In this document: piece after piece, positions 39,188 to 48,024 of the stretch
How the letters are laid out: the number at the start of each line of letters is the position of its first letter
Position numbering within the stretch: the first letter of the stretch is position 1
NCBI RefSeq assembly: GCF_008932245.1
Contig: NZ_CP034909.1
Coordinates: 992,001-1,056,000 of the forward strand
Length of the DNA stretch: 64,000 nucleotides
Direction of reading: 5' to 3'
DNA from: Sinorhizobium alkalisoli
GTDB lineage: Bacteria > Pseudomonadota > Alphaproteobacteria > Rhizobiales > Rhizobiaceae
Made by a program: the position numbers and the translations under genes
The notes under the pieces: generated by a model
What the model was told of the DNA's origin: nothing
Databases searched by the model: none
The model's input: the letters and a program-made list of their open reading frames with translations, nothing else

Positions 39188-39838
39188 TCAGCAGGCGTCG
39201 GGACGGGCGCGACAATGGACGCGGATCAGCTCCGCCGCCTCCGGCCAGTCCGCGGCGACGCGGATGTCGACGCCGGGTGCGGGTGCAAGGGCGCGAAATT
39301 CCGCGTTCGCCATCAGGTTGATGAGGAGGCAGCCTGGAGCGTGTTCCCGCACGGAGTGGAGGTTGCGCAAAATATCGTCGACGAAGGCGAGCGGCAGATC
39401 GCGCGCTTGATGCAGGCGCTTGACCAGCGGTCCCTTCGGCTCTTCGGAGGCGAGCAGCGGATACGGAAGATCGAGGGCGTCGAGCAGCCGGCGGCGGGCC
39501 GCCGCGTGACGCGGCGGCATCGCCGTCAGAAAGACGATGTCGGCCTCTCCGGAAAATCCTTTCAGCGTCTCGACCACCTGCATCGCGGGCGTCTGCCACC
39601 GGTCCTGCGCCGCATAAAAGGCGTCGAGCAGCGCTTCCGCCGCCGCGTCGCTCACCGCTTCGCCGCTTACCCGATCGACTATGTTGCCGGAAAGGCGGAA
39701 GGAGCGGGGAAGGAGTGCATGGTCCCGAGCCTCCAAAAAAGCCATGAAGGGCGTCAGGAATTCGAGCACGACCTCATCGACATCGCTGACGATCAGCGGC
39801 CGGTCGGAAAGACGGATGCCGGTTCCTGGTTGCCACAT
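39188..39838 (-). CDS. HAD-like hydrolase family protein
   Basis: The 216-residue product has the haloacid dehalogenase-type motif [14 protein letters not shown] (DxD), a helical cap region, motif II-like IVFLTAMP, and a motif III/IV region near LPLAFVDDI. The fold suggests a phosphatase or nucleotidase, but the substrate is unknown. ATG 39838 begins eight bases after the DUF3572 stop, so the two form an operon. The longer frame to 39931 overlaps that gene. Confidence 0.8.
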   Translation of the reverse strand: MWQPGTGIRLSDRPLIVSDVDEVVLEFLTPFMAFLEARDHALLPRSFRLSGNIVDRVSGEAVSDAAAEALLDAFYAAQDRWQTPAMQVVETLKGFSGEADIVFLTAMPPRHAAARRRLLDALDLPYPLLASEEPKGPLVKRLHQARDLPLAFVDDILRNLHSVREHAPGCLLINLMANAEFRALAPAPGVDIRVAADWPEAAELIRVHCRARPDAC

Positions 39839-39846
39839 GGCTACGC

Positions 39847-40119
39847 TCAGCCGTCCGCAAAATCCGCCGGACCGGACAAGGCCTGGTGTGCCCTGACCAC
39901 GTCTTCCGGCGGCGTTCCGGTCCCGGCGCAAAACGCCATCAGCGTCGGCTCGTGCTCCATCAGAAAGGCGACGAGACCGCCCAGGAAGCCGGGATCGCCA
40001 GCCGCCTGGCGCAGCGAGCCGATATCGGTACCGGAGAGCGCCAGAAAGCGCGACATGAGTTCCGGCTCGCTCGTGAGCCAGGACAGAATGGCGATGGCTG
40101 TTTCGTCAGCGCTCTTCAT
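39847..40119 (-). CDS. DUF3572 family protein
   Basis: A 90-residue, mainly helical, acidic protein with no membrane segment. The pattern [20 protein letters not shown] followed by [20 protein letters not shown] matches DUF3572, a short rhizobial family of unknown function. It is divergent from divK across 156 bp, an arrangement I remember from Sinorhizobium. Confidence 0.85.
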   Translation of the reverse strand: MKSADETAIAILSWLTSEPELMSRFLALSGTDIGSLRQAAGDPGFLGGLVAFLMEHEPTLMAFCAGTGTPPEDVVRAHQALSGPADFADG

Positions 40120-40275
40120 CGTGTTGAATCTCTTTTCATTTGGCGGCCGGGTTTACCTCTTTTTCAACCAAATAGCGCTAGCCTCGCGAATGACGGAATG
40201 GGTCGAGTCGCCAACTGCGAAGCTTATATCTCTAAAAGGGACTTGCAAGGCGGCGACAGACAGCAAGGGATCGAC

Positions 40276-40647
40276 ATGCCCAAACAGGTGATGATTGTTG
40301 AGGACAACGAGCTGAACATGAAGCTCTTCCGAGACCTGATTGAGGCTTCGGGTTACGCGACGATCCAGACGCGCAACGGCATGGAAGCGCTAGAACTTGC
40401 GCGCAAGCACCGGCCAGACCTCATCCTGATGGACATCCAGCTGCCCGAGGTTTCCGGTCTCGAGGTGACCAAATGGCTGAAGGAAGATGACGAGCTGCAC
40501 GTCATTCCCGTTATTGCCGTAACCGCCTTCGCCATGAAGGGCGACGAGGAACGGATTCGCCAAGGTGGGTGTGAAGCATATGTCTCTAAACCGATTTCCG
40601 TTCCCAAGTTCATTGAAACAATCAAGACCTACCTGGGCGACGCCTGA
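40276..40647 (+). CDS. divK: Response regulator DivK
   Basis: A single-domain receiver that controls the alphaproteobacterial cell cycle by acting on DivL and the CckA-CtrA pathway. The 123-residue product has the acidic pair in MIVEDNE, phospho-acceptor Asp53 ([13 protein letters not shown]), and Lys in [14 protein letters not shown] 40276 follows AAGGGA. It is followed 17 bp later by pleD, matching the Caulobacter and rhizobial divK-pleD operon. Confidence 0.95.
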   Translation: MPKQVMIVEDNELNMKLFRDLIEASGYATIQTRNGMEALELARKHRPDLILMDIQLPEVSGLEVTKWLKEDDELHVIPVIAVTAFAMKGDEERIRQGGCEAYVSKPISVPKFIETIKTYLGDA

Positions 40648-40664
40648 AGTGCAGGGAAACTGAT

Positions 40665-42032
40665 ATGACTGCGCGTATCCTCGTCGTCGATGACGTACCA
40701 GCCAATGTGAAGCTCCTCGAGGCGCGGCTCGTGGCTGAGTATTTTGACGTGCTGACCGCCGAAAACGGACATTCAGCCCTCGCGATTTGCGAGACGACGC
40801 CGGTGGATCTCGTGCTGCTCGATATCATGATGCCGGGCATGGACGGGTTCGAGGTTTGCGAGAGGCTGAAAGCGAATAGCCGAACGGCGCATATTCCCGT
40901 GGTCATGGTGACGGCACTCGACCAGCCTTCCGATCGCGTGCGCGGGCTGAAGGCCGGCGCGGATGATTTTCTCACGAAACCCGTCAATGACCTGCAACTG
41001 ATGTCGCGGGTGAAAAGCCTCGTACGCTTGAAGAACGTCAGCGACGAGCTGCGCCTCAGGGCGCAGACGACGCACACGATCGGGCTGCAGGAACTGCTGC
41101 GGCAGGACCGACCGGACGAGCCCGGTTCCGTGCTCCTTGTCGATGGCCGCGCCTCGTCGCAGGAGCGGCTGTTGAGGGCCCTGAAGCCGATTGCCGCAGT
41201 CTCGGTCATGGCCGAGCCGCAGGCCGCTCTCTTCGAAGCCGCCGAGAGCGATTTCGATCTCGTCATCGTCAACGCGAATTTCGACGACTACGACCCGTTG
41301 CGTCTCTGCTCGCAATTGCGCTCTCTCGAGCGGACGCGTTTCATCCCGATTCTGCTCGTTGCGGACCAGGGCAATGACGAGTTGATCGTGCGCGCGCTCG
41401 AACTCGGGGTAACGGACTATATCATGCGTCCAGTCGATCCCAACGAACTGCTCGCCCGTTGCCTCACGCAGATCCGTCGGAAGCAGTGCAACGATCGGCT
41501 GCGCGCCAGCGTGCAGCAGACAATCGAACTGGCGATCACCGACGATCTGACCGGCCTCCACAATCGCCGTTATCTGGACAGTCATCTGAAGCTGCTCGTC
41601 GATCGGGCGATGGCACGCGGACGGCCGTTGTCGATCTGCATCACCGATATCGACCGCTTCAAGCAGGTTAACGACACCTATGGTCACGACTCCGGCGACG
41701 AAGTCCTGCGCGAATTTGCCAGCCGGGTGCGGGCGACTGTCCGCGGCGCCGATCTCGCATGCCGCTTCGGCGGCGAGGAATTCGTAATCGTCATGCCCGA
41801 TACCCCGGCGGAGATGGCCGCGGTCGTCGCCGAGCGGCTTCGGCTGATGGTTGCAAGCCGCGGTTTCGAAATTGCCCGCGCCGACGCGGTGTTGAGCGTG
41901 ACGGCATCCCTCGGGCTTGCCAGCCTGCGGCCGGAGGGCGATACGCCCGAAGCCTTGCTCAAGCGGGCCGACGTGGCGCTCTACGACGCGAAAAACAATG
42001 GGCGAAACAGGGTCGTCGCCGCCGCAGCTTGA
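40665..42032 (+). CDS. pleD: Diguanylate cyclase response regulator PleD
   Basis: PleD makes cyclic di-GMP when phosphorylated and controls polar development and motility. The 455-residue product has receiver 1 with Asp53 (LVLLDIMMPGMDGFE), receiver 2 (about 150-270) in which the usual acceptor position reads IVNANFDD and is probably not phosphorylated, then a GGDEF domain with active site RFGGEEF. An RGAD five residues before it is the product-inhibition I-site. Confidence 0.95.
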   Translation: MTARILVVDDVPANVKLLEARLVAEYFDVLTAENGHSALAICETTPVDLVLLDIMMPGMDGFEVCERLKANSRTAHIPVVMVTALDQPSDRVRGLKAGADDFLTKPVNDLQLMSRVKSLVRLKNVSDELRLRAQTTHTIGLQELLRQDRPDEPGSVLLVDGRASSQERLLRALKPIAAVSVMAEPQAALFEAAESDFDLVIVNANFDDYDPLRLCSQLRSLERTRFIPILLVADQGNDELIVRALELGVTDYIMRPVDPNELLARCLTQIRRKQCNDRLRASVQQTIELAITDDLTGLHNRRYLDSHLKLLVDRAMARGRPLSICITDIDRFKQVNDTYGHDSGDEVLREFASRVRATVRGADLACRFGGEEFVIVMPDTPAEMAAVVAERLRLMVASRGFEIARADAVLSVTASLGLASLRPEGDTPEALLKRADVALYDAKNNGRNRVVAAAA

Positions 42033-42375
42033 GCAGGTCTGCTCTCATCGCTTTTGTCCGCAGCACCGCGCGCAGCAGTCTGCGGTCGGTAAGCGGCGCA
42101 TCAGACCGCCTTTGTCTGCTCTTGCCAACTTCCTTAAAGGTTGTATCGTTGCGCCGTCGCTGGTGCTGGGGCAAAGCATCTTCCATGGGCGCCCCGTTCG
42201 GATTCGTCCGAATACGGGACAGAAATTAACCAAACACCGAGCAAGCCTGTTTCGGTGATTAAGAATTCGTTGATTTTTTTTTAGTTTCAGGCAATGCTCA
42301 TAGGCATGGAAGTGCGACTTCCATTACCAATTCGTTACCCCATGATGCTCAGGTCCGCCGCATCTCCTGGGTCGT
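42033..42375. other. Intergenic region after pleD
   Basis: I see no gene in this 343-bp stretch. A hairpin at 42193-42218 pairs CCCGTTCGGA with TCCGA-AT-ACGGG around loop TTCG. An AT-rich tract at 42258-42290 includes TTAA-N7-TTGA (42260-42274), a poor match to a CtrA half-site pair, and could contain the promoter of the RNA candidate below. Confidence 0.4.
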
Positions 42376-42479
42376 GGGGTCGGTCGGCTGGCTTCCGGCG
42401 TCTGCGGATTCCTCGTGCCGCTGCTGGGACCAGCCGACCCCCTTTGAAAACGCCGCTTCGGAAAGAAGGTGGCGTTTTT
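42376..42479 (+). ncRNA. Candidate small RNA ending in an intrinsic terminator
   Basis: GGTCGGCTGG (42382-42391) pairs perfectly with CCAGCCGACC (42430-42439), enclosing an inner GCGG/CCGC stem. A terminator follows directly: AAAACGCC...GGCGTTTTT (42447-42479), with GCTTC/GAAGG extending the stem. No open reading frame precedes this terminator; pleD ends about 400 bp upstream. Together this suggests a structured RNA of about 100-150 nt whose 5' end is undefined. I could not match it to 6S, SRP, tmRNA or RNase P RNA. Confidence 0.45.
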
Positions 42480-42651
42480 CCTTGGATACGAATGGCGCGA
42501 GTTTACCGCCTGCCGTCCCGGATCGAAACTGTTTGAAGCGCCCACGCGGCGCTTCGAGACCTCTTGGCTGCGCTTGTGTGTCCGAAAAGTCGCAGGCGCC
42601 TATACTGAGCCGTGAGTTCTGCGGGCGCGCGCAACGTGGCGTAGCTTCGGC

Positions 42652-42688
42652 TTGCAGCGCCGCGCGTCATTTTAAAGGATCGCTGTGG
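42652..42688. repeat. Degenerate RIME-like repeat, copy 4
   Basis: TTGCAGCGCCGCGCGTC followed by TTTAAAGGATCGCTGTGG keeps the ends of the GC-rich repeat seen at 27443 and 31650, but the right GACGCGC arm is lost. Confidence 0.5.
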
Positions 42689-42729
42689 CTCGCTTGGGTT
42701 AAATTGCACAACTCGCGAGAGCCGTCTTC

Positions 42730-42764
42730 AAAAGAAAAGGCGCCGGACCCTGCGGTCGGCGCCT
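42730..42764 (-). terminator. rpmG terminator
   Basis: On the minus strand GGCGCCGACC pairs with GGGTCCGGCGCC around a short loop and is followed by TTTTCTTTT. It lies 23 bp after the rpmG stop. Confidence 0.75.
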
Positions 42765-42786
42765 GCGAAATAAGGAAACGATGATC

Positions 42787-42954
42787 TTACTTGATCTTCG
42801 TTTCCTTGAATTCGACGTGCTTCTTGACGACTGGGTCGTATTTCGTCTTCGTCATCTTTTCCGTCATGGTACGGCTGTTCTTGGTCGTGACGTAGAAGAA
42901 ACCCGTGTCGGCCGTCGACAGCAGCTTGATCTTGATGGTGGTAGCTTTCGCCAT
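42787..42954 (-). CDS. rpmG: 50S ribosomal protein L33
   Basis: A 55-residue component of the large ribosomal subunit ([20 protein letters not shown], ending [14 protein letters not shown]). The zinc-binding cysteines of some L33 paralogues are absent, so it is the Cys-less type. ATG 42954 has AGGA upstream; a 20-codon extension is not supported. Confidence 0.97.
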   Translation of the reverse strand: MAKATTIKIKLLSTADTGFFYVTTKNSRTMTEKMTKTKYDPVVKKHVEFKETKIK

Positions 42955-43047
42955 GGTCGTCCTGCCTTTATAGAAAATGAAAGCCGTGAACAACCGGATG
43001 CGGGCCACGGTCAAGTTGGCGCGAAACTACAAATCGCGCCCGAAAAG

Positions 43048-44232
43048 TCAAGGCCGTTTTGGCTTCAAAACGATCCGGGCGATGGAAAGCACAACATAAA
43101 GCCCGAAGAAGGCGGCGATGGTCCAGGCGAAACCGTTATTGCCGGTGACGTCCATGGCTGCTCCGATGGCCTGCGGCCCTGCGACGGTGCCGACGGCATA
43201 GGAGAAGACGAAGGCGGCATTGGCCGCGGCAAGATCCGAACCCTGCAACCGCGAGCCGAGATGGCTAAGGCCGACCGTATAGAGCCCGGAGACGCATCCG
43301 CCCCAGAAGAGCAGCACCAGCGCCATCAGGAACCAGCTTTCGACGAGCAGGGGCAGGAAAAGCGCGCCGACGAGGCCGATCAGCGTCAGCGCGGAGAGGA
43401 GCGTGCGTCGGTCCTTAACCGTATCGGAGAGCATCCCGAGCGGGATCTGAAAGATGAAATTGCCGACACCCATGACAGTGAGCAGGAGCGCGGCCTGCGA
43501 CTCGCCGAAGCCCGCGCGTGTCGCGAAAATCGGAAAAAGTGAGAGGCCGCCCGATTCGACCGCACCGAATATGAAGACTGCCGCGGTCGCCGTCGGCACC
43601 AGGAAGACATAGCGCATAAAATGCCGCCCCGGCTTTTCGTCTATGACGGGGCTTTCGTTACGCGCGAGATAAATCGGGATCGCGGCGAGCAGGATGACGC
43701 CGGCACCGACGGCGAATGGCAGGATGCCGTCACTGCCGAGGATGGAGAAGAGCAGCGGCCCGCTGGCAAAGCCGAGGGAAAGCACGGTGCCGTAGATGCC
43801 GAGAACGAAGCCGCGCTTGTTTGGCGGCGCCGTCGCGTTGATCCAGAATTCCGAGAGAATAAAAAGCACGGTGATGGCGCCGTGGAAGATGATCCGGAGC
43901 GGAAACCAGAGCCAGAAATCGGTGATGTAGAAGAAACCGAGCGCGCTGGCGGCAGCAAGAACGATTGCCAGCAGCATGGTCGGCGCGACGCCATGGCGAT
44001 GCGCGAGTTTGGTCGTGAGCGGGGCGGCCGCCATCGAGGCGAGCCCGGCCATTGCCGAATTCAACCCGATCAGCGTCGAGGCAATGCCGCGCTTCTCCAT
44101 GATGATGCTGAGCAGCGGCAGCCCCAGGCCGATGGCAATGCCGACGGAGGTGATGGAGGCGACAGCCGCGATCAGCGAGGGCCAGTGGATTTCGTCAACC
44201 GGCGCAGGCTTTCCGGATAGCGGCTTCGACAT
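43048..44232 (-). CDS. MFS transporter
   Basis: The 394-residue product has about 12 hydrophobic helices and an SIIMEKRGIASTLIGLNSAM loop typical of sugar-phosphate or drug-type major facilitator permeases. A loop RNESPVIDEKPGRHF separates the two halves. The substrate cannot be read from sequence. ATG 44232 has AGGAA upstream. It lies between rpmG and the Nudix gene on the same strand. Confidence 0.88.
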   Translation of the reverse strand: MSKPLSGKPAPVDEIHWPSLIAAVASITSVGIAIGLGLPLLSIIMEKRGIASTLIGLNSAMAGLASMAAAPLTTKLAHRHGVAPTMLLAIVLAAASALGFFYITDFWLWFPLRIIFHGAITVLFILSEFWINATAPPNKRGFVLGIYGTVLSLGFASGPLLFSILGSDGILPFAVGAGVILLAAIPIYLARNESPVIDEKPGRHFMRYVFLVPTATAAVFIFGAVESGGLSLFPIFATRAGFGESQAALLLTVMGVGNFIFQIPLGMLSDTVKDRRTLLSALTLIGLVGALFLPLLVESWFLMALVLLFWGGCVSGLYTVGLSHLGSRLQGSDLAAANAAFVFSYAVGTVAGPQAIGAAMDVTGNNGFAWTIAAFFGLYVVLSIARIVLKPKRP

Positions 44233-44346
44233 TTCGTCAGGTTCCTAGAACATTTTGCCGCCAGGTGGGTTCACCTGACGTCGCTGAAATGCGGCAATGA
44301 CATACGAATAGGGCAAGAGCGCAAACATGGGTGAACGTATACGGCT

Positions 44347-45054
44347 CTAGAGAAGCGTGCGGACGAAGCGCCGATGGCGCATGGAATAGAACGGTATCGG
44401 TATTTCCCGGGGAAGCAGGGGATCGGATTCGAGGGCATGCCTCAGATCCGCGAGAATGATTGCGGTGATCTCGGGTATTCTAAGAGCACAGTCGTTCACG
44501 TCGATCCACTGCAAATCCTGAAGCTCCCGGCTTTCCAGAACGTCGGACGGATCGAGTTCGGCCTCGTCCGCGAATATCGCGAAGAAGCGGGTGTCGAAAC
44601 GCCTCGGCTGTCCCGGAGGAGTGATGGCCCGAGCCATATAGCGCAAGTTTGTGAGGTCGGGAAGAAAGGGAAGCGGGGCGTGCGCCCCCTCGTGCCTGCT
44701 TCCGAGGCTTACGCCAGCCTCTTCATAGAGCTCCCGCACGGCCGCAAGTGCCAGTGCCCTGGCGCGCGCCTCGGTGAGCGGTCGGCCAACGGTCGCTTTC
44801 AGCGCGTGCAGAACCGCCGGGTGAAGGTCGCCGGAGAATGGGAGCCGATAATCGGTAGGGTCGCAGCGGCCGCCGGGAAACACATAGAGATCCGGCATGA
44901 AGGCATGGGCGCTGTGGCGTTTGCCCATCAGCACGCGCACGGTACCACCGGACCGGTCGAGCAGCATGATCGATGCCGCGTCCCGCGGCCGGATCGCAGG
45001 ATGTTTGCTCACCGGCGATCGTGGCAGGGAAGCGCGACCGCGCTCACGCATCAT
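44347..45054 (-). CDS. Nudix hydrolase, NUDT19-like
   Basis: The 235-residue product opens with a Nudix-type sheet (AASIMLLDRSGGTVRVLMGK) and has FPGGRCDP, then an insertion before the catalytic part AALAAVRELYEEAGV-like helix (residues seen: LALAAVRELYEEAGVSLG). A widened box of this kind is known from NUDT8/NUDT19-type CoA or nucleotide hydrolases. ATG 45054 overlaps the stop of the DUF983 gene by four bases, so it is translationally coupled. The 50-codon extension upstream is a shadow. Confidence 0.82.
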   Translation of the reverse strand: MMRERGRASLPRSPVSKHPAIRPRDAASIMLLDRSGGTVRVLMGKRHSAHAFMPDLYVFPGGRCDPTDYRLPFSGDLHPAVLHALKATVGRPLTEARARALALAAVRELYEEAGVSLGSRHEGAHAPLPFLPDLTNLRYMARAITPPGQPRRFDTRFFAIFADEAELDPSDVLESRELQDLQWIDVNDCALRIPEITAIILADLRHALESDPLLPREIPIPFYSMRHRRFVRTLL

Positions 45055-45506
45055 GCGGAGGGGTCTCGCGGCGGCAAACCATCTTCCGGCTCGTCCGCGT
45101 GGCCGCCGAAGCCGTGCATTTTCAAGGCCCATTGCAGACCGATGACCGCGCCCTTCACCGGCTGCATCAGCGCGATCGCGCTTGCGAGCGTCACCGGCCC
45201 CCAAAACGCCAGATGTTGCCAGGTCGTAAGCGGCAGTATCAGATCGGTCATCATGTAGCCGCCCAGCACCAGATGACCGACGATCGTCACGACGATATAG
45301 GGTGGGAAGTCGTCAGCGCGGTGATGATCCATGCGCTCGCCGCAAGCCGCGCAGGCATCGACCGATTTGACGAAGCTGCGAAACAGCCGGCCATTGCCGC
45401 AGGCCGGGCACCGGCCGAAAAGCCCGCGTTTGATGGAGCGGCCGACCGGCCGTTCGTCCTTTTCCGCACCACCGAACTGAAGCATATCCGTCGCCGTTGC
45501 CTTCAT
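45051..45506 (-). CDS. DUF983 family membrane protein with zinc-ribbon motif
   Basis: The 151-residue product has two CxxC pairs (RCPACGNGRLF and CAACGERM) followed by two membrane helices (YIVVTIVGHLVLGGYMM and WGPVTLASAIALMQPV). This is the usual layout of DUF983, whose function is unknown. ATG 45506 has AAGGA upstream. The gene follows rnr after a long palindromic repeat. Confidence 0.88.
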   Translation of the reverse strand: MKATATDMLQFGGAEKDERPVGRSIKRGLFGRCPACGNGRLFRSFVKSVDACAACGERMDHHRADDFPPYIVVTIVGHLVLGGYMMTDLILPLTTWQHLAFWGPVTLASAIALMQPVKGAVIGLQWALKMHGFGGHADEPEDGLPPRDPSA

Positions 45507-45546
45507 GTCCAAAATCCTTCGTGCCGAACGGGGGCCACGTCCCTCA

Positions 45547-45650
45547 TGCATGTCTCCTTTGATCGACCTCGGTTAAAGGACAAAGACATGCAGCAATTCA
45601 AAGTGCTACAGCGACCTTTGCGCGTCTAACAAGACGCGCGGCGCTGTAGG
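45547..45650. repeat. RIME-like composite palindromic repeat, copy 5
   Basis: TGCATGTC...GACATGCA enclosing CCTTT...AAAGG (45547-45592), then CTACAGCG...CGCTGTAG enclosing GCGCGTC/GACGCGC (45606-45650). It has the same two-part architecture and orientation as 26970-27067 and lies six bases after the rnr stop. Confidence 0.82.
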
Positions 45651-45655
45651 ACGGA

Positions 45656-48022
45656 TCAGCGTCTGCCGCGCGGCGGTCGCGTGCCCGGCCGCTTGCCCGC
45701 ATTTACACGATTGCGCCGGCCGGCCTTGTGGAAGGAGCGCATCGCAGTTGGCATTTTGCGCCCTTCACTCACCATCTCGAAGCGAAGCGCGCCGGCAAGG
45801 GGCACCGCTTCGGCGAGCTTGACGCGCACGGGGTCGCCAAGGCGGTAGCCGAGGCCGGTTTTCTCACCGGACATCGCCTGGTGGGCTTCGTCATAGATGA
45901 AGTAGTCGCGTCCCAGCGTCGATACAGGTATGAAGCCGTCGGCGCCATAGGAAGGCAGCGTGACAAAAAGTCCCGCCCTGGTCACGCCGGACACGCGTCC
46001 GTCGAATTCCTCGCCGACGCGGCCGCTCAGGTGATGGGCGATCAGCCGGTCGACGGTATCGCGTTCGGCTGCCATCGCGCGCCGTTCGAAAGTGGAGATT
46101 TCGGCGGCGATATCATCGAGCGCGCCTTCCTCCTGCGGTGTCAAGCCGCCTTCGCCGAGACCGAGCGAGGCGACCAGAGCCCTGTGCACCACCAGATCCG
46201 CATAGCGCCGGATGGGTGAGGTGAAATGGGCATAGCGCATCAGATTGAGGCCGAAATGACCGATGTTTTCCGGGCTGTAGATTGCCTGGCTCTGGGAGCG
46301 CAGCACCATTTCGTTGACCATGGTCTCGTAGGGTTTGCCGTCGGCCTTGGCCAGGATGCCGTTGAAACTGTTCGCCCGCATGCTGCCGCCCTTGGCGAGC
46401 GGGATGTCGAGCGTAGCCAAGAATTCCCGCAGGCTCTCCTGTTTGGCAAGCGAGGGCTGGTCGTGCACGCGGTAGATCAACGCCTGCCGCTTCTGCTCCA
46501 GCGTCTCGGCGGCCGCGACGTTGGCCTGGATCATCATTTCCTCGATCAGCTTGTGCGCATCGAGTCGTTCCGGCACGAAGACCCGATCGACCGTGCCGTC
46601 CGGCTTCAGGATGATCTTGCGCTCCGGCACATCGAGCTCGAGCGGCTGGCGCCGCTCCCGGCCGCGCGTAAGGGTGCGATAGGCTTCCCAGAGCGGCTTC
46701 AGGATCGGTTCGAGGAGCGGACCCGTCTTGTCGTCCGGGTTCCCGTCGATCGCCGCCTGGGCTTGGTTGTAGGAAAGCTTGGCGGCGCTGCGCATCATGA
46801 TGCGATGGAAGCTATGCCCGGCTTTCCGGCCTTCCTTCGAGAACCGCATGCGCACCGCGAGCGCCGGACGGTCGACGCCCTCCCTGAGTGAGCAAAGGTC
46901 GTTGGAGATGCGCTCGGGGAGCATGGGCACGACGCGATCCGGGAAGTAGACGGAATTGCCGCGCTTCAGGGCCTCGAGGTCGAGCGCGGACTTCGGCCTC
47001 ACATACCAGGAGACGTCGGCGATCGCGACGGTGACGATGACGCCGCCGGGATTGTCGGGCGAGGGATCCGGCTCGGCATGGACGGCATCGTCATGGTCCT
47101 TGGCGTCCGCCGGGTCGATGGTGACGAGCGGCAGCGGGCGCCAGTCCTCACGGTGCGCCATCGACGCCGGTTCGGCCGCGTCGGCCTCTTTCAGCACGCG
47201 CTCGGGGAAGAGGTGGGGAATCCCGTGCGCGTAGATAGCGATCATCGAAATCGCCTTCTCGGAAGCGACCGAGCCGATCACGTTCTGCACCTGGGCCCGC
47301 GGCAGCCCGTAGCGCCCGAGGCGGGTCAGATGCACTTCGACAAGATCGCCGTCCGCGGCATCTCCGGTGAAATCCGGATCGACCAGCAATTCTTCGCCAC
47401 GCTTGTCGATCGGCAACAGCCGCCCGCCGCCCCCGGGCGTCGAGCGGAAGACTCCGAGAACCGCATCCTTGCGCTTATCGAGAACCTTTATGACGCGCCC
47501 GGTATAGGCCGGGCCGCCACGGTCCTTTGCGGGGAAGATCTTGGCGAGCACCCGGTCGCCGAGACCGGCGACGGGTGTCTTGGATTTCCCTTTCGCGACG
47601 CTCGGCTGTTTGATGAGCACCGCCGGCGCGACGCCGTCGTCGTCCAGCCATTCGGCCGGACGGCCGATCAGTTCGCCGTCGATGTCACGGATGGTGATGT
47701 CGAGCACCGTAACCGGGGGCAGGGCGCCGGGACGAAGGAGCGATTTGCGCTTCTTCTCGACGAGCCCATCCTCCTCAAGCGAGCGCAAAACCGCCTTGAG
47801 CTCAACTCGCGCCTCGCCCTTGAGACCGAAGGCCTTGGCGATCTCGCGTTTCGACGCCTGCTGCGGATTCTCGGAGATGAAGCGCAACAGGACGTCGCGC
47901 GGCGGCACCGCGCCGTGGATGATCGTCTCGCCTGCAGCGTGCGCCGGCTTGGCCGCGCGTGACTGTTTCCTGCCGGCGTCTCTGGCAGGTCGTTCCGTCG
48001 GATCGCGCGGGATTCTGGTCAA
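45656..48022 (-). CDS. rnr: Ribonuclease R
   Basis: A processive 3'-5' exoribonuclease that degrades structured RNA. The 788-residue product has an N-terminal helix-turn-helix region, a cold-shock domain, the RNB catalytic domain with TIDPADAKDHDDAVHAEPDP, an S1 domain (residues about 660-745) and a basic Lys/Arg-rich tail. The start is TTG 48022, two bases after the topA stop, with AAGGA six bases upstream, so topA-rnr is an operon. Confidence 0.95.
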   Translation of the reverse strand: MTRIPRDPTERPARDAGRKQSRAAKPAHAAGETIIHGAVPPRDVLLRFISENPQQASKREIAKAFGLKGEARVELKAVLRSLEEDGLVEKKRKSLLRPGALPPVTVLDITIRDIDGELIGRPAEWLDDDGVAPAVLIKQPSVAKGKSKTPVAGLGDRVLAKIFPAKDRGGPAYTGRVIKVLDKRKDAVLGVFRSTPGGGGRLLPIDKRGEELLVDPDFTGDAADGDLVEVHLTRLGRYGLPRAQVQNVIGSVASEKAISMIAIYAHGIPHLFPERVLKEADAAEPASMAHREDWRPLPLVTIDPADAKDHDDAVHAEPDPSPDNPGGVIVTVAIADVSWYVRPKSALDLEALKRGNSVYFPDRVVPMLPERISNDLCSLREGVDRPALAVRMRFSKEGRKAGHSFHRIMMRSAAKLSYNQAQAAIDGNPDDKTGPLLEPILKPLWEAYRTLTRGRERRQPLELDVPERKIILKPDGTVDRVFVPERLDAHKLIEEMMIQANVAAAETLEQKRQALIYRVHDQPSLAKQESLREFLATLDIPLAKGGSMRANSFNGILAKADGKPYETMVNEMVLRSQSQAIYSPENIGHFGLNLMRYAHFTSPIRRYADLVVHRALVASLGLGEGGLTPQEEGALDDIAAEISTFERRAMAAERDTVDRLIAHHLSGRVGEEFDGRVSGVTRAGLFVTLPSYGADGFIPVSTLGRDYFIYDEAHQAMSGEKTGLGYRLGDPVRVKLAEAVPLAGALRFEMVSEGRKMPTAMRSFHKAGRRNRVNAGKRPGTRPPRGRR

Positions 48023-48024
48023 GT

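Noticed and set aside
40120..40275. CtrA site upstream of divK
   Set aside because: Only scattered partial matches (TTTAC, CAACC); none with TTAA-N7-TTAA spacing.
42376..42479. Considered as SRP RNA or RNase P RNA
   Set aside because: The conserved GGAAGCAGC-type loop of SRP RNA and the conserved core of RNase P RNA are missing.
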